Origin: Astropecten irregularis
Taxonomy: Eukaryota > Echinodermata > Asteroidea > Paxillosida > Astropectinidae
Assembly (NCBI GenBank): GCA_963971285.1
Contig: OZ020258.1
Coordinates: 7,646,614 to 7,710,613, forward strand
Reading direction: 5' to 3'
DNA length: 64,000 nt
How positions within the stretch are numbered: position 1 is the stretch's first letter; every line of letters starts with the position of its first letter. The notes beneath the pieces were generated by a model. That model was not told where the DNA came from. It made no database searches and worked only from the letters and a program-made list of their open reading frames with translations. The position numbers and the translations under genes were made by a program. Positions 21,101-35,500 of this stretch are shown here, piece after piece.

Positions 21101-24100
21101 TTTTTGTTCGAAATGGTTCCTGGTAGTCATAGCGACCTATGAGGAAGATAGCGCGCATTTCTGAAAAAAGTCAGTTTTTGGGCAAAAATAAAAAAAACTC
21201 ATGTGGGGGACCACATAAATTTTTTGAAGTTTCAGTCGCGAACAAAATGGTCTCAAATTACACAAAAATCCTTCCATGACAAGTTGATTGGCATTTTTCT
21301 TGTTCGAAATGGTTCCTGGTAGTCATAGCGACCTATGAGGAAGATAGCGCGCATTTCTGAAAAAAGTCAGTTTTTCGGCAAAAATCGAAAAAACTCATGT
21401 GGGGGACCACATACAATTTTTGAAGTTTCAGTCACGAATAAAATGGCCTCAAATTACACAAAAAACCTTGCATGACAAGTTGATTGGCATTTTTCTTGTT
21501 CGAAATGGTTCCTGGTAGTCATAGCGACCTATGAGGAAGATAGCGCGCATTTCTGAAAAAAGTCAGTTTTGGGGCAAAAATCGAAAAAACTCATGTGGGG
21601 GACCACATAAAATTTTTGAAGTTTCAGTCACGAACAAAATGGCCTCAAATTACACAAAAATCCTTCCATGACAAGTTGATTGGCATTTTTCTTGTTCGAA
21701 ATGGTTCCTGGAAGTCATAGCGACCTATGAGGAAGATAGCGCGCATTTCTGAAAAAAGTAAGTTTTTGGGCAAAAATCGAAAAAACTCATGTGGGGGACC
21801 ACATAAAATTTTTGAAGTTTCAGTCACAAACAAAATGGCCTCAAATTACACAAAAATCCTTCCATGACAAGTTGATTGGCATTTTTCTTGTTCGAAATGG
21901 TTCCTGGAAGTCATAGCGACCTATCAGGAAGATAGCACGCATTTCTGAACAAAGTCAGTTTTGGGGCAAAAATCGAAAAAACTCATGTGGGGGACCACAT
22001 AAAATTTTTGAAGTTTCAGTCACAAACAAAATGGCCTCAAATTACACAAAAATCCTTCCATGACAAGTTGATTGGCATTTTTCTTGTTCGAAATGGTTCC
22101 TGGAAGTCATAGCGACCTATCAGGAAGATAGCACGCATTTCTGAAAAAAGTAAGTTTTTGGGAAAAAATTGAAAAAACTCATGTGGGGGACCACATAAAA
22201 TTTTTGAAGTTTCAGTCACGAACAAAATGGACTCAAATTACACAAAAATCCTCGCATGACAAGTTGATTGGCATTTTTTTGTTCGAAATGGTTCCTGGTA
22301 GTCATAGCGACCTATGAGGAAGATAGCGTGCATTTCTGAAAAAAGTCAATTTTGGGCCAAAAATCGAAAAAACTCATGTGGGGGACCACATAAAATTTTT
22401 GAAGTTTCAGTCACGAACAAAATGGCCTCAAATTACACAAAAATCCTTGCATGACAAGTTGATTGGCATTTTTTGTTCGAAATGGTTCCTGGTAGTCATA
22501 GCGACCTATGAGGAAGATAGCGCGCATTTCTGAAAAAAGTCAGTTTTTGGGCAAAAATAAAAAAAACTCATGTGGGGGACCACATAAATTTTTTGAAGTT
22601 TCAGTCGCGAACAAAATGGTCTCAAATTACACAAAAATCCTTCCATGACAAGTTGATTGGCATTTTTCTTGTTCGAAATGGTTCCTGGTAGTCATAGCGA
22701 CCTATGAGGAAGATAGCGCGCATTTCTGAAAAAAGTCAGTTTTTCGGCAAAAATCGAAAAAACTCATGTGGGGGACCACATACAATTTTTGAAGTTTCAG
22801 TCACGAATAAAATGGCCTCAAATTACACAAAAAACCTTGCATGACAAGTTGATTGGCATTTTTCTTGTTCGAAATGGTTCCTGGTAGTCATAGCGACCTA
22901 TGAGGAAGATAGCGCGCATTTCTGAAAAAAGTCAGTTTTGGGGCAAAAATCGAAAAAACTCATGTGGGGGACCACATAAAATTTTTGAAGTTTCAGTCAC
23001 GAACAAAATGGCCTCAAATTAAACAAAAATCCTTGCATGACAAGTTGATTGGCATTTTTTTGTTCGAAATGGTTCCTGGTAGTCATAGCGACCTATGAGG
23101 AAGATAGCGCGCATTTCTGAAAAAAGTCAGTTTTGGGGAAAAAATTGAAAAAACTCATGTGGGGGACCACATAACATTTTTGAAGTTTCAGTCACGAATA
23201 AAATGGCCTCAAATTACACAAAAAACCTTGCATGACAAGTTGATTGGCATTTTTTTGTTCGAAATGGTTCCTGGAAGTCATAGCGACCTATGAAGAAGAT
23301 AGCACGCATTTCTGAAAAAAGTAAGTTTTTGGGAAAAAATTGAAAAAACTCATGTGGGGGACCACATAAAATTTTTGAAGTTTCAGTCACGAACAAAATG
23401 GCCTCAAATTACACAAAAATCCTTCCATGACAAGTTGATTGGCATTTTTCTTGTTCGAAATGGTTCCTGGAAGTCATAGCGACCTATGAGGAAGATAGCG
23501 CGCATTTCTGAAAAAAGTCAGTTTTGGGGCAAAAATAAAAATAACTCATGTGGGGGACCACATAAAATTTTTGAAGTTTCAGTCGCGAACAAAATGGCCT
23601 CAAATTACACAAAAATCCTTCCATGACAAGTTGATTGGCATTTTTTTGTTCGAAATGGTTCCTGGCAGTCATAGCTAACTATGAGGAAGATAGCGCGCAT
23701 TTCTGAAAAAAGTCAGTTTTTCGGCAAAAATCGAAAAAACTCATGTGGGGGACCACATAAAATTTTTGAAGTTTCAGTCACGAACAAAATGGCCTCAAAT
23801 TACACAAAAATCCTTCCATGACAAGTTGATTGGCATTTTTCTTGTTCGAAATGGTTCCTGGTAGTCATAGCGACCTATGAGGAAGATAGCGCGCATTTCT
23901 GAAAAAAGTCAGTTTTTCGGCAAAAATCGAAAACACTCATGTGGGGGACCACATAAAATTTTTGAAGTTTCAGTCACGAACAAAATGGCCTCAAATTACA
24001 CAAAAAACCTTGCATGACAAGTTGATTGGCATTTTTCTTGTTCGAAATGGTTCCTGGTAGTCATAGCGACCTATGAGGAAGATAGCGCGCATTTCTGAAA

Positions 24101-26560
24101 AAAGTAAGTTTTTGGGCAAAAATCGAAAAAACTCATGTGGGGGACCACATAGAATTTTTGAAGTTTCAGTCACGAACAAATGGCCTCAAATTACACAAAA
24201 CTCATTGCATGACAAGTTGATTGGCATTTTTTTGTTCGAAATGGTTCCTGGTAGTCATAGCTACCTATGAGGAAGATAGCGCGCATTTCTGAAAAAAGTA
24301 AGTTTTTGGGAAAAAATTGAAAAAACTCATGTGGGGGACCACATAAAATTTTTGAAGTTTCAGTCACGAACAAAATGGACTCAAATTACACAAAAATCCT
24401 TGCATGACAAGTTGATTGGCATTTTTTTGTTCGAAATGGTTCCTGGTAGTCATAGCGACCTATGAGGAAGATAGCGTGCATTTCTGAAAAAAGTCAATTT
24501 TGGGCCAAAAATCGAAAAAACTCATGTGGGGGACCACATAAAATTTTTGAAGTTTCAGTCACGAACAAAATGGCCTCAAATTACACAAAAATCCTTGCAT
24601 GACAAGTTGATTGGCATTTTTTGTTCGAAATGGTTCCTGGTAGTCATAGCGACCTATGAGGAAGATAGCGCGCATTTCTGAAAAAAGTCAGTTTTTGGGC
24701 AAAAATAAAAAAAACTCATGTGGGGGACCACATAAATTTTTTGAAGTTTCAGTCGCGAACAAAATGGTCTCAAATTACACAAAAATCCTTCCATGACAAG
24801 TTGATTGGCATTTTTCTTGTTCGAAATGGTTCCTGGTAGTCATAGCGACCTATGAGGAAGATAGCGCGCATTTCTGAAAAAAGTCAGTTTTTCGGCAAAA
24901 ATCGAAAAAACTCATGTGGGGGACCACATGCAATTTTTGAAGTTTCAGTCACGAATAAAATGGCCTCAAATTACACAAAAAACCTTGCATGACAAGTTGA
25001 TTGGCATTTTTCTTGTTCGAAATGGTTCCTGGTAGTCATAGCGACCTATGAGGAAGATAGCGCGCATTTCTGAAAAAAGTCAGTTTTGGGGCAAAAATCG
25101 AAAAAACTCATGTGGGGGACCACATAAAATTTTTGAAGTTTCAGTCACGAACAAAATGGCCTCAAATTAAACAAAAATCCTTGCATGACAAGTTGATTGG
25201 CATTTTTTTGTTCGAAATGGTTCCTGGTAGTCATAGCGACCTATGAGGAAGATAGCGCGCATTTCTGAAAAAAGTCAGTTTTGGGGAAAAAATTGAAAAA
25301 ACTCATGTGGGGACCACATAACATTTTTGAAGTTTCAGTCACGAATAAAATGGCCTCAAATTACACAAAAAACCTTGCATGACAAGTTGATTGGCATTTT
25401 TTTGTTCGAAATGGTTCCTGGAAGTCATAGCGACCTATGAAGAAGATAGCACGCATTTCTGAAAAAAGTAAGTTTTTGGGAAAAAATTGAAAAAACTCAT
25501 GTGGGGGACCACATAAAATTTTTGAAGTTTCAGTCACGAACAAAATGGCCTCAAATTACACAAAAATCCTTCCATGACAAGTTGATTGGCATTTTTCTTG
25601 TTCGAAATGGTTCCTGGAAGTCATAGCGACCTATGAGGAAGATAGCGCGCATTTCTGAAAAAAGTCAGTTTTGGGGCAAAAATAAAAAGAACTCATGTGG
25701 GGGACCAGATAAAATATTTGAAGTTTCAGTCGCGAACAAAATGGCCTCAAATTACACAAAAATCCTTCCATGACAAGTTGATTGGCATTTTTTTGTTCGA
25801 AATGGTTCCTGGCAGTCATAGCTAACTATGAGGAAGATAGCGCGCATTTCTGAAAAAAGTCAGTTTTTCGGCAAAAATCGAAAAAACTCATGTGGGGGAC
25901 CACATAAAATTTTTGAAGTTTCAGTCACGAACAAAATGGCCTCAAATTACACAAAAATCCTTCCATGACAAGTTGATTGGCATTTTTCTTGTTCGAAATG
26001 GTTCCTGGTAGTCATAGCGACCTATGAGGAAGATAGCGCGCATTTCTGAAAAAAGTCAGTTTTTCGGCAAAAATCGAAAACACTCATGTGGGGGACCACA
26101 TAAAATTTTTGAAGTTTCAGTCACGAACAAAATGGCCTCAAATTACACAAAAAACCTTGCATGACAAGTTGATTGGCATTTTTCTTGTTCGAAATGGTTC
26201 CTGGTAGTCATAGCGACCTATGAGGAAGATAGCGCGCATTTCTGAAAAAAGTAAGTTTTTGGGCAAAAATCGAAAAAACTCATGTGGGGGACCACAAAGA
26301 ATTTTTGAAGTTTCAGTCACGAACAAATGGCCTCAAATTACACAAAACTCATTGCATGACAAGTTGATTGGCATTTTTTTGTTCGAAATGGTTCCTGGTA
26401 GTCATAGCTACCTATGAGGAAGATAGCGCGCATTTCTGAAAAAAGTCAGTTTTTCGGCAAAAATCGAAAAAACTCATGTGGGGGACCACATAAAATTTTT
26501 GAAGTTTCAGTCACGAACAAAATGGCCTCAAATTACACCAAAATCCTTCCATGACAAGTT
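15197..26560. repeat. Satellite zone 1: subtype A, ~58 copies at 195 bp
   Basis: Nearly all monomers are subtype A with a period of about 195 bp and a C/G or A at scattered diagnostic sites. Two long duplications are visible. The block about 16200-18240 recurs at 19520-21560 (offset 3320 bp; only scattered differences such as AAAGTC to AAATTC near 20000). A 2147-bp unit (11 monomers) is tandemly duplicated, about 22130-24276 and 24277-26423. Confidence 0.9.
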
Positions 26561-29500
26561 GATTGGCATTTTTCTTGCTCGAAATGGTTCCTGGTAGTCA
26601 TAGCTAACTATGAGGAAGGTAGCGCGCATTTCTGAAAAAAGTCGGTTTTGGGCCAAAATTGCAAAAAGCTACTGCGGGGGACCACATGGAATTTTCTGAA
26701 TTTTGACTGACTACCAAAATGGCCTCAAATTACACCAAAATCCTTCCATGACAAGTTGATTGGCATTTTCCTTGCTGGGAATGGTTCCTGGTAGTCATAG
26801 CTAGCTATGAGGAAGGTAGCGCGCATTTCTGAAAAAAGTCAGTTTTTCGGCAAAAATCGAAAAAACTCATGTGGGGGACCACATAAAATTTTTGAAGTTT
26901 CAGTCACGAACAAAATGGCCTCAAATTACACCAAAATCCTTCCATGACAAGTTGATTGGCATTTTTCTTGCTCGAAATGGTTCCTGGTACACACATGTAG
27001 TCATAGCTAACTATGAGGAAGGTAGCGCGCATTTCTGAAGAAAGTCGGTTTTTGGCCAAAATTGAAAAAAGCTACTGCGGGGGACCACATGGAATTTTCT
27101 GAAATTTGACTGACTACCAAAACGGCCTCAAATTACACCAAAATCCTTCCATGACAAGTTGATTGGCATTTTTCTTGCTGGGAATGGTTCCTGGTAGTCA
27201 TAGCTAGCTATGAGGAAACTACCACGCATTTCTGAAAAAAGTCGGTTTTGGGCCAAAATTGAAAAAAGCTACTGCGGGGGACCACATGGAATTTTCTGAA
27301 ATTTGACTGACTACCAAAATGGCCTCAAATTACACCAAAATCCTTCCATGACAAGTTGATTGGCATTTTTCTTGCTCGAAATGGTTCCTGGTACACACAT
27401 GTAGTCATAGCTAACTATGAGGAAGAAAGCGCGCATTTCTGAAAAAAGTCGGTTTTGGTTCAAAATTGAAAAAAAACTGCTGTGGGGGACCACATCGGTT
27501 TTTCTGAAATTTCACTCACTAACAAAATGGCCTCAAATGACACCAAAATCCTTCCATGACAAGTTGATTGGCATTTTTCTTGCTCGAAATGGTTCCTGGT
27601 AGTCATAGCTAACTATGAGGAAGGTAGCGCGCATTTCTGAAGAAAGTCGGTTTTGGGCCAAAATTGAAAAAAGCTACTGCGGGGGACCACATGGAATTTT
27701 CTGAAATTAGACTGACTACCAAAATGGCCTCAAATTACACCAAAATCCTTCCATGACAAGTTGATTGGCATTTTTCTTGCTGGGAATGGTTCCTGGTAGT
27801 CATAGCTAGCTATGAGGAAACTACCACGCATTTCTGAAAAAAGTCGGTTTTGGGCCAAAATTGAAAAATGCTACTGCGGGGGACCACATGGAATTTTCTG
27901 AAATTTGACTGACTACCAAAATGGCCTCAAATTACACCAAAATCCTTCCATGACAAGTTGATTGGCATTTTTCTTGCTCGAAATGGTTCCTGGTACACAC
28001 ATGTAGTCATAGCTAACTATGAGGAAGAAAGCGCGCATTTCTGAAAAAAGTCGGTTTTGGTTCAAAATTGAAAAAAAACTGCTGTGGGGGACCACATCGG
28101 TTTTTCTGAAATTTCACTCACTAACAAAATGGCCTCAAATGACACCAAAATCCTTCCATGACAAGTTGATTGGCATTTTTCTTGCTCGAAATGGTTCCTG
28201 GTAGTCATAGCTAACTATGAGGAAGGTAGCGCGCATTTCTGAAGAAAGTCGGTTTTGGGCCAAAATTGAAAAAAGCTACTGCGGGGGACCACATGGAATT
28301 TTCTGAAATTAGACTGACTACCAAAATGGCCTCAAATTACACCAAAATCCTTCCATGACAAGTTGATTGGCATTTTTCTTGCTGGGAATGGTTCCTGGTA
28401 GTCATAGCTAGCTATGAGGAAGGTAGCGCGCATTTCTGAAAAAAGTCGGTTTTGGGCCAAAAGTGAAAAAAGCTACTGCGGGGGACCACATGGAATTTTC
28501 TGAAATTTGACTGACTACCAAAATGGCCTCAAATTACACCAACATCTTTCCATGACAAGTTGATTGGCATTTTTCTTGCTGGGAATGGTTCCTGGTAGTC
28601 ATAGCTAGTTATGAGGAAGGTAGCGCGCATTTCTGAAAAAAGTCGGTTTTTGGCCAAAATTGAAAAAAGCTACTGCGGGGGACCACATGGAATTTTCTGA
28701 AATTTGACTGACTACAAAAATGGCCTCAAATTACACCAAAATCCTTCCATGACAAGTTGATTGGCATTTTTCTTGCTCGAAATAGTTCCTGGTAGTCATA
28801 GCTAACTAAAAGGAAGATAGCGCGCTTTTCTGAAAAAAGTCGGTTTTGGGTCAAACGGAAAAAAACTGATGTGGGGGACCACATCGGTTTTTCTGAAATT
28901 TCACTCACTAACAAAATGGCCTCAAATTACACCAAAATCCTTCCATGACAAGTTGATTGGCATTTTTCTTGCTCGAAATGGTTCCTGGTAGTCATAGCTA
29001 ACTATGAGGAAGGTAGCGCGCATTTCTGAAAAAAGTCGGTTTTGGGCCAAAATTAAAAAAAGCTACTGCGGGGGACCACATGGAATTTTCTGAATTTTGA
29101 CTGACTACCAAAATGGCCTCAAATTACACCAAAATCCTTCCATGACAAGTTGATTGGCATTTTTCTTGCTCGAAATGGTTCCTGGTAGTCATAGCTAACT
29201 ATGAGGAAGGTAGCGCGCATTTCTGAAAAAAGTCGGTTTTGGGCCAAAATTGAAAACAGCTACTGCGGGGGACCACATGGAATTTTCTGAATTTTGACTG
29301 ACTACCAAAATGGCCTCAAATTACACCAAAATCCTTCCATGACAAGTTGATTGGCATTTTTCTTGCTCGAAATGGTTCCTTGTAGTCATAGCTAACTATG
29401 AGGAAGGTAGCGCGCATTTTTGAAAAAAGTCGGTTTTGGGTCAAAATTGAAAAAAACTGATGTGGGGGACCACATCGGTTTTTCTGAAATTTCACTCACT

Positions 29501-32500
29501 AACAAAATGGCCTCAAATTACACCAAAATCCTTCCATGACAAGTTGATTGGCATTTTTCTTGCTCGAAATGGTTCCTGGTAGTCATAGCTAACTATGAGG
29601 AAGATAGCGCGCTTTTCTGAAAAAAGTCGGTATTGGGTCAAACGGAAAAAAACTGATGTGGGGGACCACATCGGTTTTTCTGAAATTTCACTCACTAACA
29701 AAATGGCCTCAAATTACACCAAAATCCTTCCATGACAAGTTGATTGGCATTTTTCTTGCTCGAAATGGTTCCTGGTACACACATGTAGTCATAGCTAACT
29801 ATGAGGAAGAAAGTGCGCATTTCTGAAAAAAGTCGGTTTTGGTTCAAAATTGAAAAAAACTGCTGTGGGGGACCACATCGGTTTTTCTGAAATTTCACTC
29901 ACTAACAAAATGGCCTCAAATTACACCAAAATCCTTCCATGACAAGTTGATTGGCATTTTTCTTGCTCGAAATGGTTCCTGGTAGTCATAGCTAACTATG
30001 AGGAAGGTAGCGCGCATTTCTGAAGAAAGTCGGTTTTGGGCCAAAATTGAAAAAAGCTACTGCGGGGGACCACATGGAATTTTCTGAAATTTGACTGACT
30101 ACCAAAATGGCCTCAAATTACACCAAAATCCTTCCGTGACAAGTTGATTGGCATTTTTCTTGCTAGGAATGGTTCCTGGTAGTCATAGCTAGCTATGAGG
30201 AAGGTAGCGCGCATTTCTGAAAAAAGTCGGTTTTGGGCCAAAATTGAAAAAAGCTACTGCGGGGGACCACATGGAATTTTCTGAAATTTTACTGACTACC
30301 AAAATGGCCTCAAATTACACCAACATCTTTCCATGACAAGTTGATTGGCATTTTTCTTGCTGGGAATGGTTCCTGGTAGTCATAGCTAGCTATGAGGAAG
30401 GTAGCGCGCATTTCTGAAAAAAGTCGGTTTTGGTTAAAAATTGAAAAAAACTGCTGTGGGGGACCACATCGGTTTTTCTGAAATTTCACTCACTAACAAA
30501 ATGGCCTCAAATTACATCAAAATCCTTCCATGACAAGTTGATTGGCATTTTTCTTGCTCGAAATGGTTCCTGGTAGTCATAGCTAACTATGAGGAAGGTA
30601 GCGCGCATTTCTGAAGAAAGTCGGTTTTGGGCCAAAATTGAAAAAAGCTACTGCGGGGGACTACATGGAATTTTCTGAAATTTGACTGACTACCAAAACG
30701 GCCTCAAATTACACCAAAATCCTTCCATGACAAGTTGATTGGCATTTTTCTTGCTCGAAATGGTTCCTGGTAGTCATAGCTAACTATGAGGAAGGTAGCG
30801 CGCATTTCTGAAAAAAGTCAGTTTTTGGGAAAAAATTGAAAAAACTCATGTGGGGGACCACATAAAATTTTTGAAGTTTCAGTCACGAACAAAATGGCCT
30901 CAAATTACACCAAAATCCTTCCATGACAAGTTGATTGGCATTTTTCTTGTTCGAAATGGTTCCTGGTAGTCATAGCGACCTATGAGGAAGATAGCGCGCA
31001 TTTCTGAAAAAAGTCAGTTTTTCGGCAAAAATCGAAAAAACTCATGTGGGGGACCACATAAAATTTTTGAAGTTTCAGTCACGAACAAAATGGCCTCAAA
31101 TTACACAAAACTCATTGCATGACAAGTTGATTGGCATTTTTTTGTTCGAAATGGTTCCTGGTAGTCATAGCTACCTGTGAGGAAGATAGCGCGCATTTCT
31201 GAAAAAAGTCAGTTTTTCGGCAAAAATCGAAAAAACTCATGTGGGGGACCACATAAAATTTTTGAAGTTTCAGTCACGAACAAAATGGCCTCAAATTACA
31301 CCAAAATCCTTCCATGACAAGTTGATTGGCATTTTTCTTGCTCGAAATGGTTCCTGGTAGTCATAGCGAACTATGAGGAAGGTAGCGCGCATTTCTGAAA
31401 AAAGTCGGTTTTGGGCCAAAATTGCAAAAAGCTACTGCGGGGGACCACATGGAATTTTCTGAATTTTGACTGACTACCAAAATGGCCTCAAATTACACCA
31501 AAATCCTTCCATGACAAGTTGATTGGCATTTTCCTTGCTGGGAATGGTTCCTGGTAGTCATAGCTAGCTATGAGGAAGGTAGCGCGCATTTCTGAAAAAA
31601 GTCAGTTTTGGGCCAAAATTGAAAACAGCTACTGCGGGGGACCACATGGAATTTTCTGAATTTTGACTGACTACCAAAATGGCCTCAAATTACACCAAAA
31701 TCCTTCCATGACAAGTTGATTGGCATTTTTCTTGCTCGAAATGGTTCCTGGTAGTCATAGCTAACTATGAGGAAGGTAGCGCGCATTTTTGAAAAAAGTC
31801 GGTTTTGGGTCAAAATTGAAAAAAACTGATGTGGGGGACCACATCGGTTTTTCTGAAATTTCACTCACTAACAAAATGGCCTCAAATTACACCAAAATCC
31901 TTCCATGACAAGTTGATTGGCATTTTTCTTGCTCGAAATGGTTCCTGGTAGTCATAGCTAACTATGAGGAAGATAGCGCGCTTTTCTGAAAAAAGTCGGT
32001 ATTGGGTCAAACGGAAAAAAACTGATGTGGGGGACCACATCGGTTTTTCTGAAATTTCACTCACTAACAAAATGGCCTCAAATTACACCAAAATCCTTCC
32101 ATGACAAGTTGATTGGCATTTTTCTTGCTCGAAATGGTTCCTGGTACACACATGTAGTCATAGCTAACTATGAGGAAGAAAGCGCGCATTTCTGAAAAAA
32201 GTCGGTTTTGGTTCAAAATTGAAAAAAACTGCTGTGGGGGACCACATCGGTTTTTCTGAAATTTCACTCACTAACAAAATGGCCTCAAATTACACCAAAA
32301 TCCTTCCATGACAAGTTGATTGGCATTTTTCTTGCTCGAAATGGTTCCTGGTAGTCATAGCTAACTATGAGGAAGGTAGCGCGCATTTCTGAAGAAAGTC
32401 GGTTTTGGGCCAAAATTGAAAAAAGCTACTGCGGGGGACCACATGGAATTTTCTGAAATTTGACTGACTACCAAAATGGCCTCAAATTACACCAAAATCC

Positions 32501-35500
32501 TTCCGTGACAAGTTGATTGGCATTTTTCTTGCTAGGAATGGTTCCTGGTAGTCATAGCTAGCTATGAGGAAGGTAGCGCGCATTTCTGAAAAAAGTCGGT
32601 TTTGGGCCAAAATTGAAAAAAGCTACTGCGGGGGACCACATGGAATTTTCTGAAATTTTACTGACTACCAAAATGGCCTCAAATTACACCAACATCTTTC
32701 CATGACAAGTTGATTGGCATTTTTCTTGCTGGGAATGGTTCCTGGTAGTCATAGCTAGCTATGAGGAAGGTAGCGCGCATTTCTGAAAAAAGTCGGTTTT
32801 GGTTAAAAATTGAAAAAAACTGCTGTGGGGGACCACATCGGTTTTTCTGAAATTTCACTCACTAACAAAATGGCCTCAAATTACATCAAAATCCTTCCAT
32901 GACAAGTTGATTGGCATTTTTCTTGCTCGAAATGGTTCCTGGTAGTCATAGCTAACTATGAGGAAGGTAGCGCGCATTTCTGAAGAAAGTCGGTTTTGGG
33001 CCAAAATTGAAAAAAGCTACTGCGGGGGACCACATGGAATTTTCTGAAATTTGACTGACTACCAAAACGGCCTCAAATTACACCAAAATCCTTCCATGAC
33101 AAGTTGATTGGCATTTTTCTTGCTCGAAATGGTTCCTGGTAGTCATAGCTAACTATGAGGAAGGTAGCGCGCATTTCTGAAAAAAGTCAGTTTTTGGGAA
33201 AAAATTGAAAAAACTCATGTGGGGGACCACATAAAATTTTTGAAGTTTCAGTCACGAACAAAATGGCCTCAAATTACACCAAAATCCTTCCATGACAAGT
33301 TGATTGGCATTTTTCTTGTTCGAAATGGTTCCTGGTAGTCATAGCGACCTATGAGGAAGATAGCGCGCATTTCTGAAAAAAGTCAGTTTTTCGGCAAAAA
33401 TCGAAAAAACTCATGTGGGGGACCACATAAAATTTTTGAAGTTTCAGTCACGAACAAAATGGCCTCAAATTACACAAAACTCATTGCATGACAAGTTGAT
33501 TGGCATTTTTTTGTTCGAAATGGTTCCTGGTAGTCATAGCTACCTGTGAGGAAGATAGCGCGCATTTCTGAAAAAAGTCAGTTTTTCGGCAAAAATCGAA
33601 AAAACTCATGTGGGGGACCACATAAAATTTTTGAAGTTTCAGTCACGAACAAAATGGCCTCAAATTACACCAAAATCCTTCCATGACAAGTTGATTGGCA
33701 TGTTTCTTGCTCGAAATGGTTCCTGGTAGTCATAGCGAACTATGAGGAAGGTAGCGCGCATTTCTGAAAAAAGTCGGTTTTGGGCCAAAATTGCAAAAAG
33801 CTACTGCGGGGGACCACATGGAATTTTCTGAATTTTGACTGACTACCAAAATGGCCTCAAATTACACCAAAATCCTTCCATGACAAGTTGATTGGCATTT
33901 TCCTTGCTGGGAATGGTTCCTGGTAGTCATAGCTAGCTATGAGGAAGGTAGCGCGCATTTCTGAAAAAAGTCAGTTTTGGGCCAAAATTGAAAACAGCTA
34001 CTGCGGGGGACCACATGGAATTTTCTGAATTTTGACTGACTACCAAAATGGCCTCAAATTACACCAAAATCCTTCCATGACAAGTTGATTGGCATTTTTC
34101 TTGCTCGAAATGGTTCCTGGTAGTCATAGCTAACTATGAGGAAGGTAGCGCGCATTTTTGAAAAAAGTCGGTTTTGGGTCAAAATTGAAAAAAACTGATG
34201 TGGGGGACCACATCGGTTTTTCTGAAATTTCATTCACTAACAAAATGGCCTCAAATTACACCAAAATCCTTCCATGACAAGTTGATTGGCATTTTTCTTG
34301 CTCGAAATGGTTCCTGGTAGTCATAGCTAACTATGAGGAAGATAGCGCGCTTTTCTGAAAAAAGTCGGTATTGGGTCAAACGGAAAAAAACTGATGTGGG
34401 GGACCACATCGGTTTTTCTGAAATTTCACTCACTAACAAAATGGCCTCAAATTACACCAAAATCCTTCCATGACAAGTTGATTGGCATTTTTCTTGCTCG
34501 AAATGGTTCCTGGTACACACATGTAGTCAAAGCTAACTATGAGGAAGAAAGCGCGCATTTCTGAAAAAAGTCGGTTTTGGTTCAAAATTGAAAAAAACTG
34601 CTGTGGGGGACCACATCGGTTTTTCTGAAATTTCACTCACTAACAAAATGGCCTCAAATTACACCAAAATCCTTCCATGACAAGTTGATTGGCATTTTTC
34701 TTGCTCGAAATGGTTCCTGGTAGTCATAGCTAACTATGAGGAAGGTAGCGCGCATTTCTGAAGAAAGTCGGTTTTGGGCCAAAATTGAAAAAAGCTACTG
34801 CGGGGGACCACATGGAATTTTCTGAAATTTGACTGACTACCAAAATGGCCTCAAATTACACCAAAATCCTTCCATGACAAGTTGATTGGCATTTTTCTTG
34901 CTAGGAATTGTTCCTGGTAGTCATAGCTAGCTATGAGGAAGGTAGCGCGCATTTCTGAAAAAAGTCGGTTTTGGGCCAAAATTGAAAAAAGCTACTGCGG
35001 GGGACCACATGGGATTTTCTGAAATTTTACTGACTACTAAAATGGCCTCAAATTACACCAACATCTTTCCATGACAAGTTGATTGGCATTTTTCTTGCTG
35101 GGAATGGTTCCTGGTAGTCATAGCTAGCTATGAGGAAGGTAGCGCGCATTTCTGAAAAAAGTCGGTTTTGGTTAAAAATTGAAAAAAACTGCTGTGGGGG
35201 ACCACATCGGTTTTTCTGAAATTTCACTCACTAACAAAATGGCCTCAAATTACATCAAAATCCTTCCATGACAAGTTGATTGGCATTTTTCTTGCTCGAA
35301 ATGGTTCCTGGTAGTCATAGCTAACTATGAGGAAGGTAGCGCGCATTTCTGAAGAAAGTCGGTTTTGGGCCAAAATTGAAAAAAGCTACTGCGGGGGACC
35401 ACATGGAATTTTCTGAAATTTGACTGACTACCAAAACGGCCTCAAATTACACCAAAATCCTTCCATGACAAGTTGATTGGCATTTTTCTTGCTCGAAATG

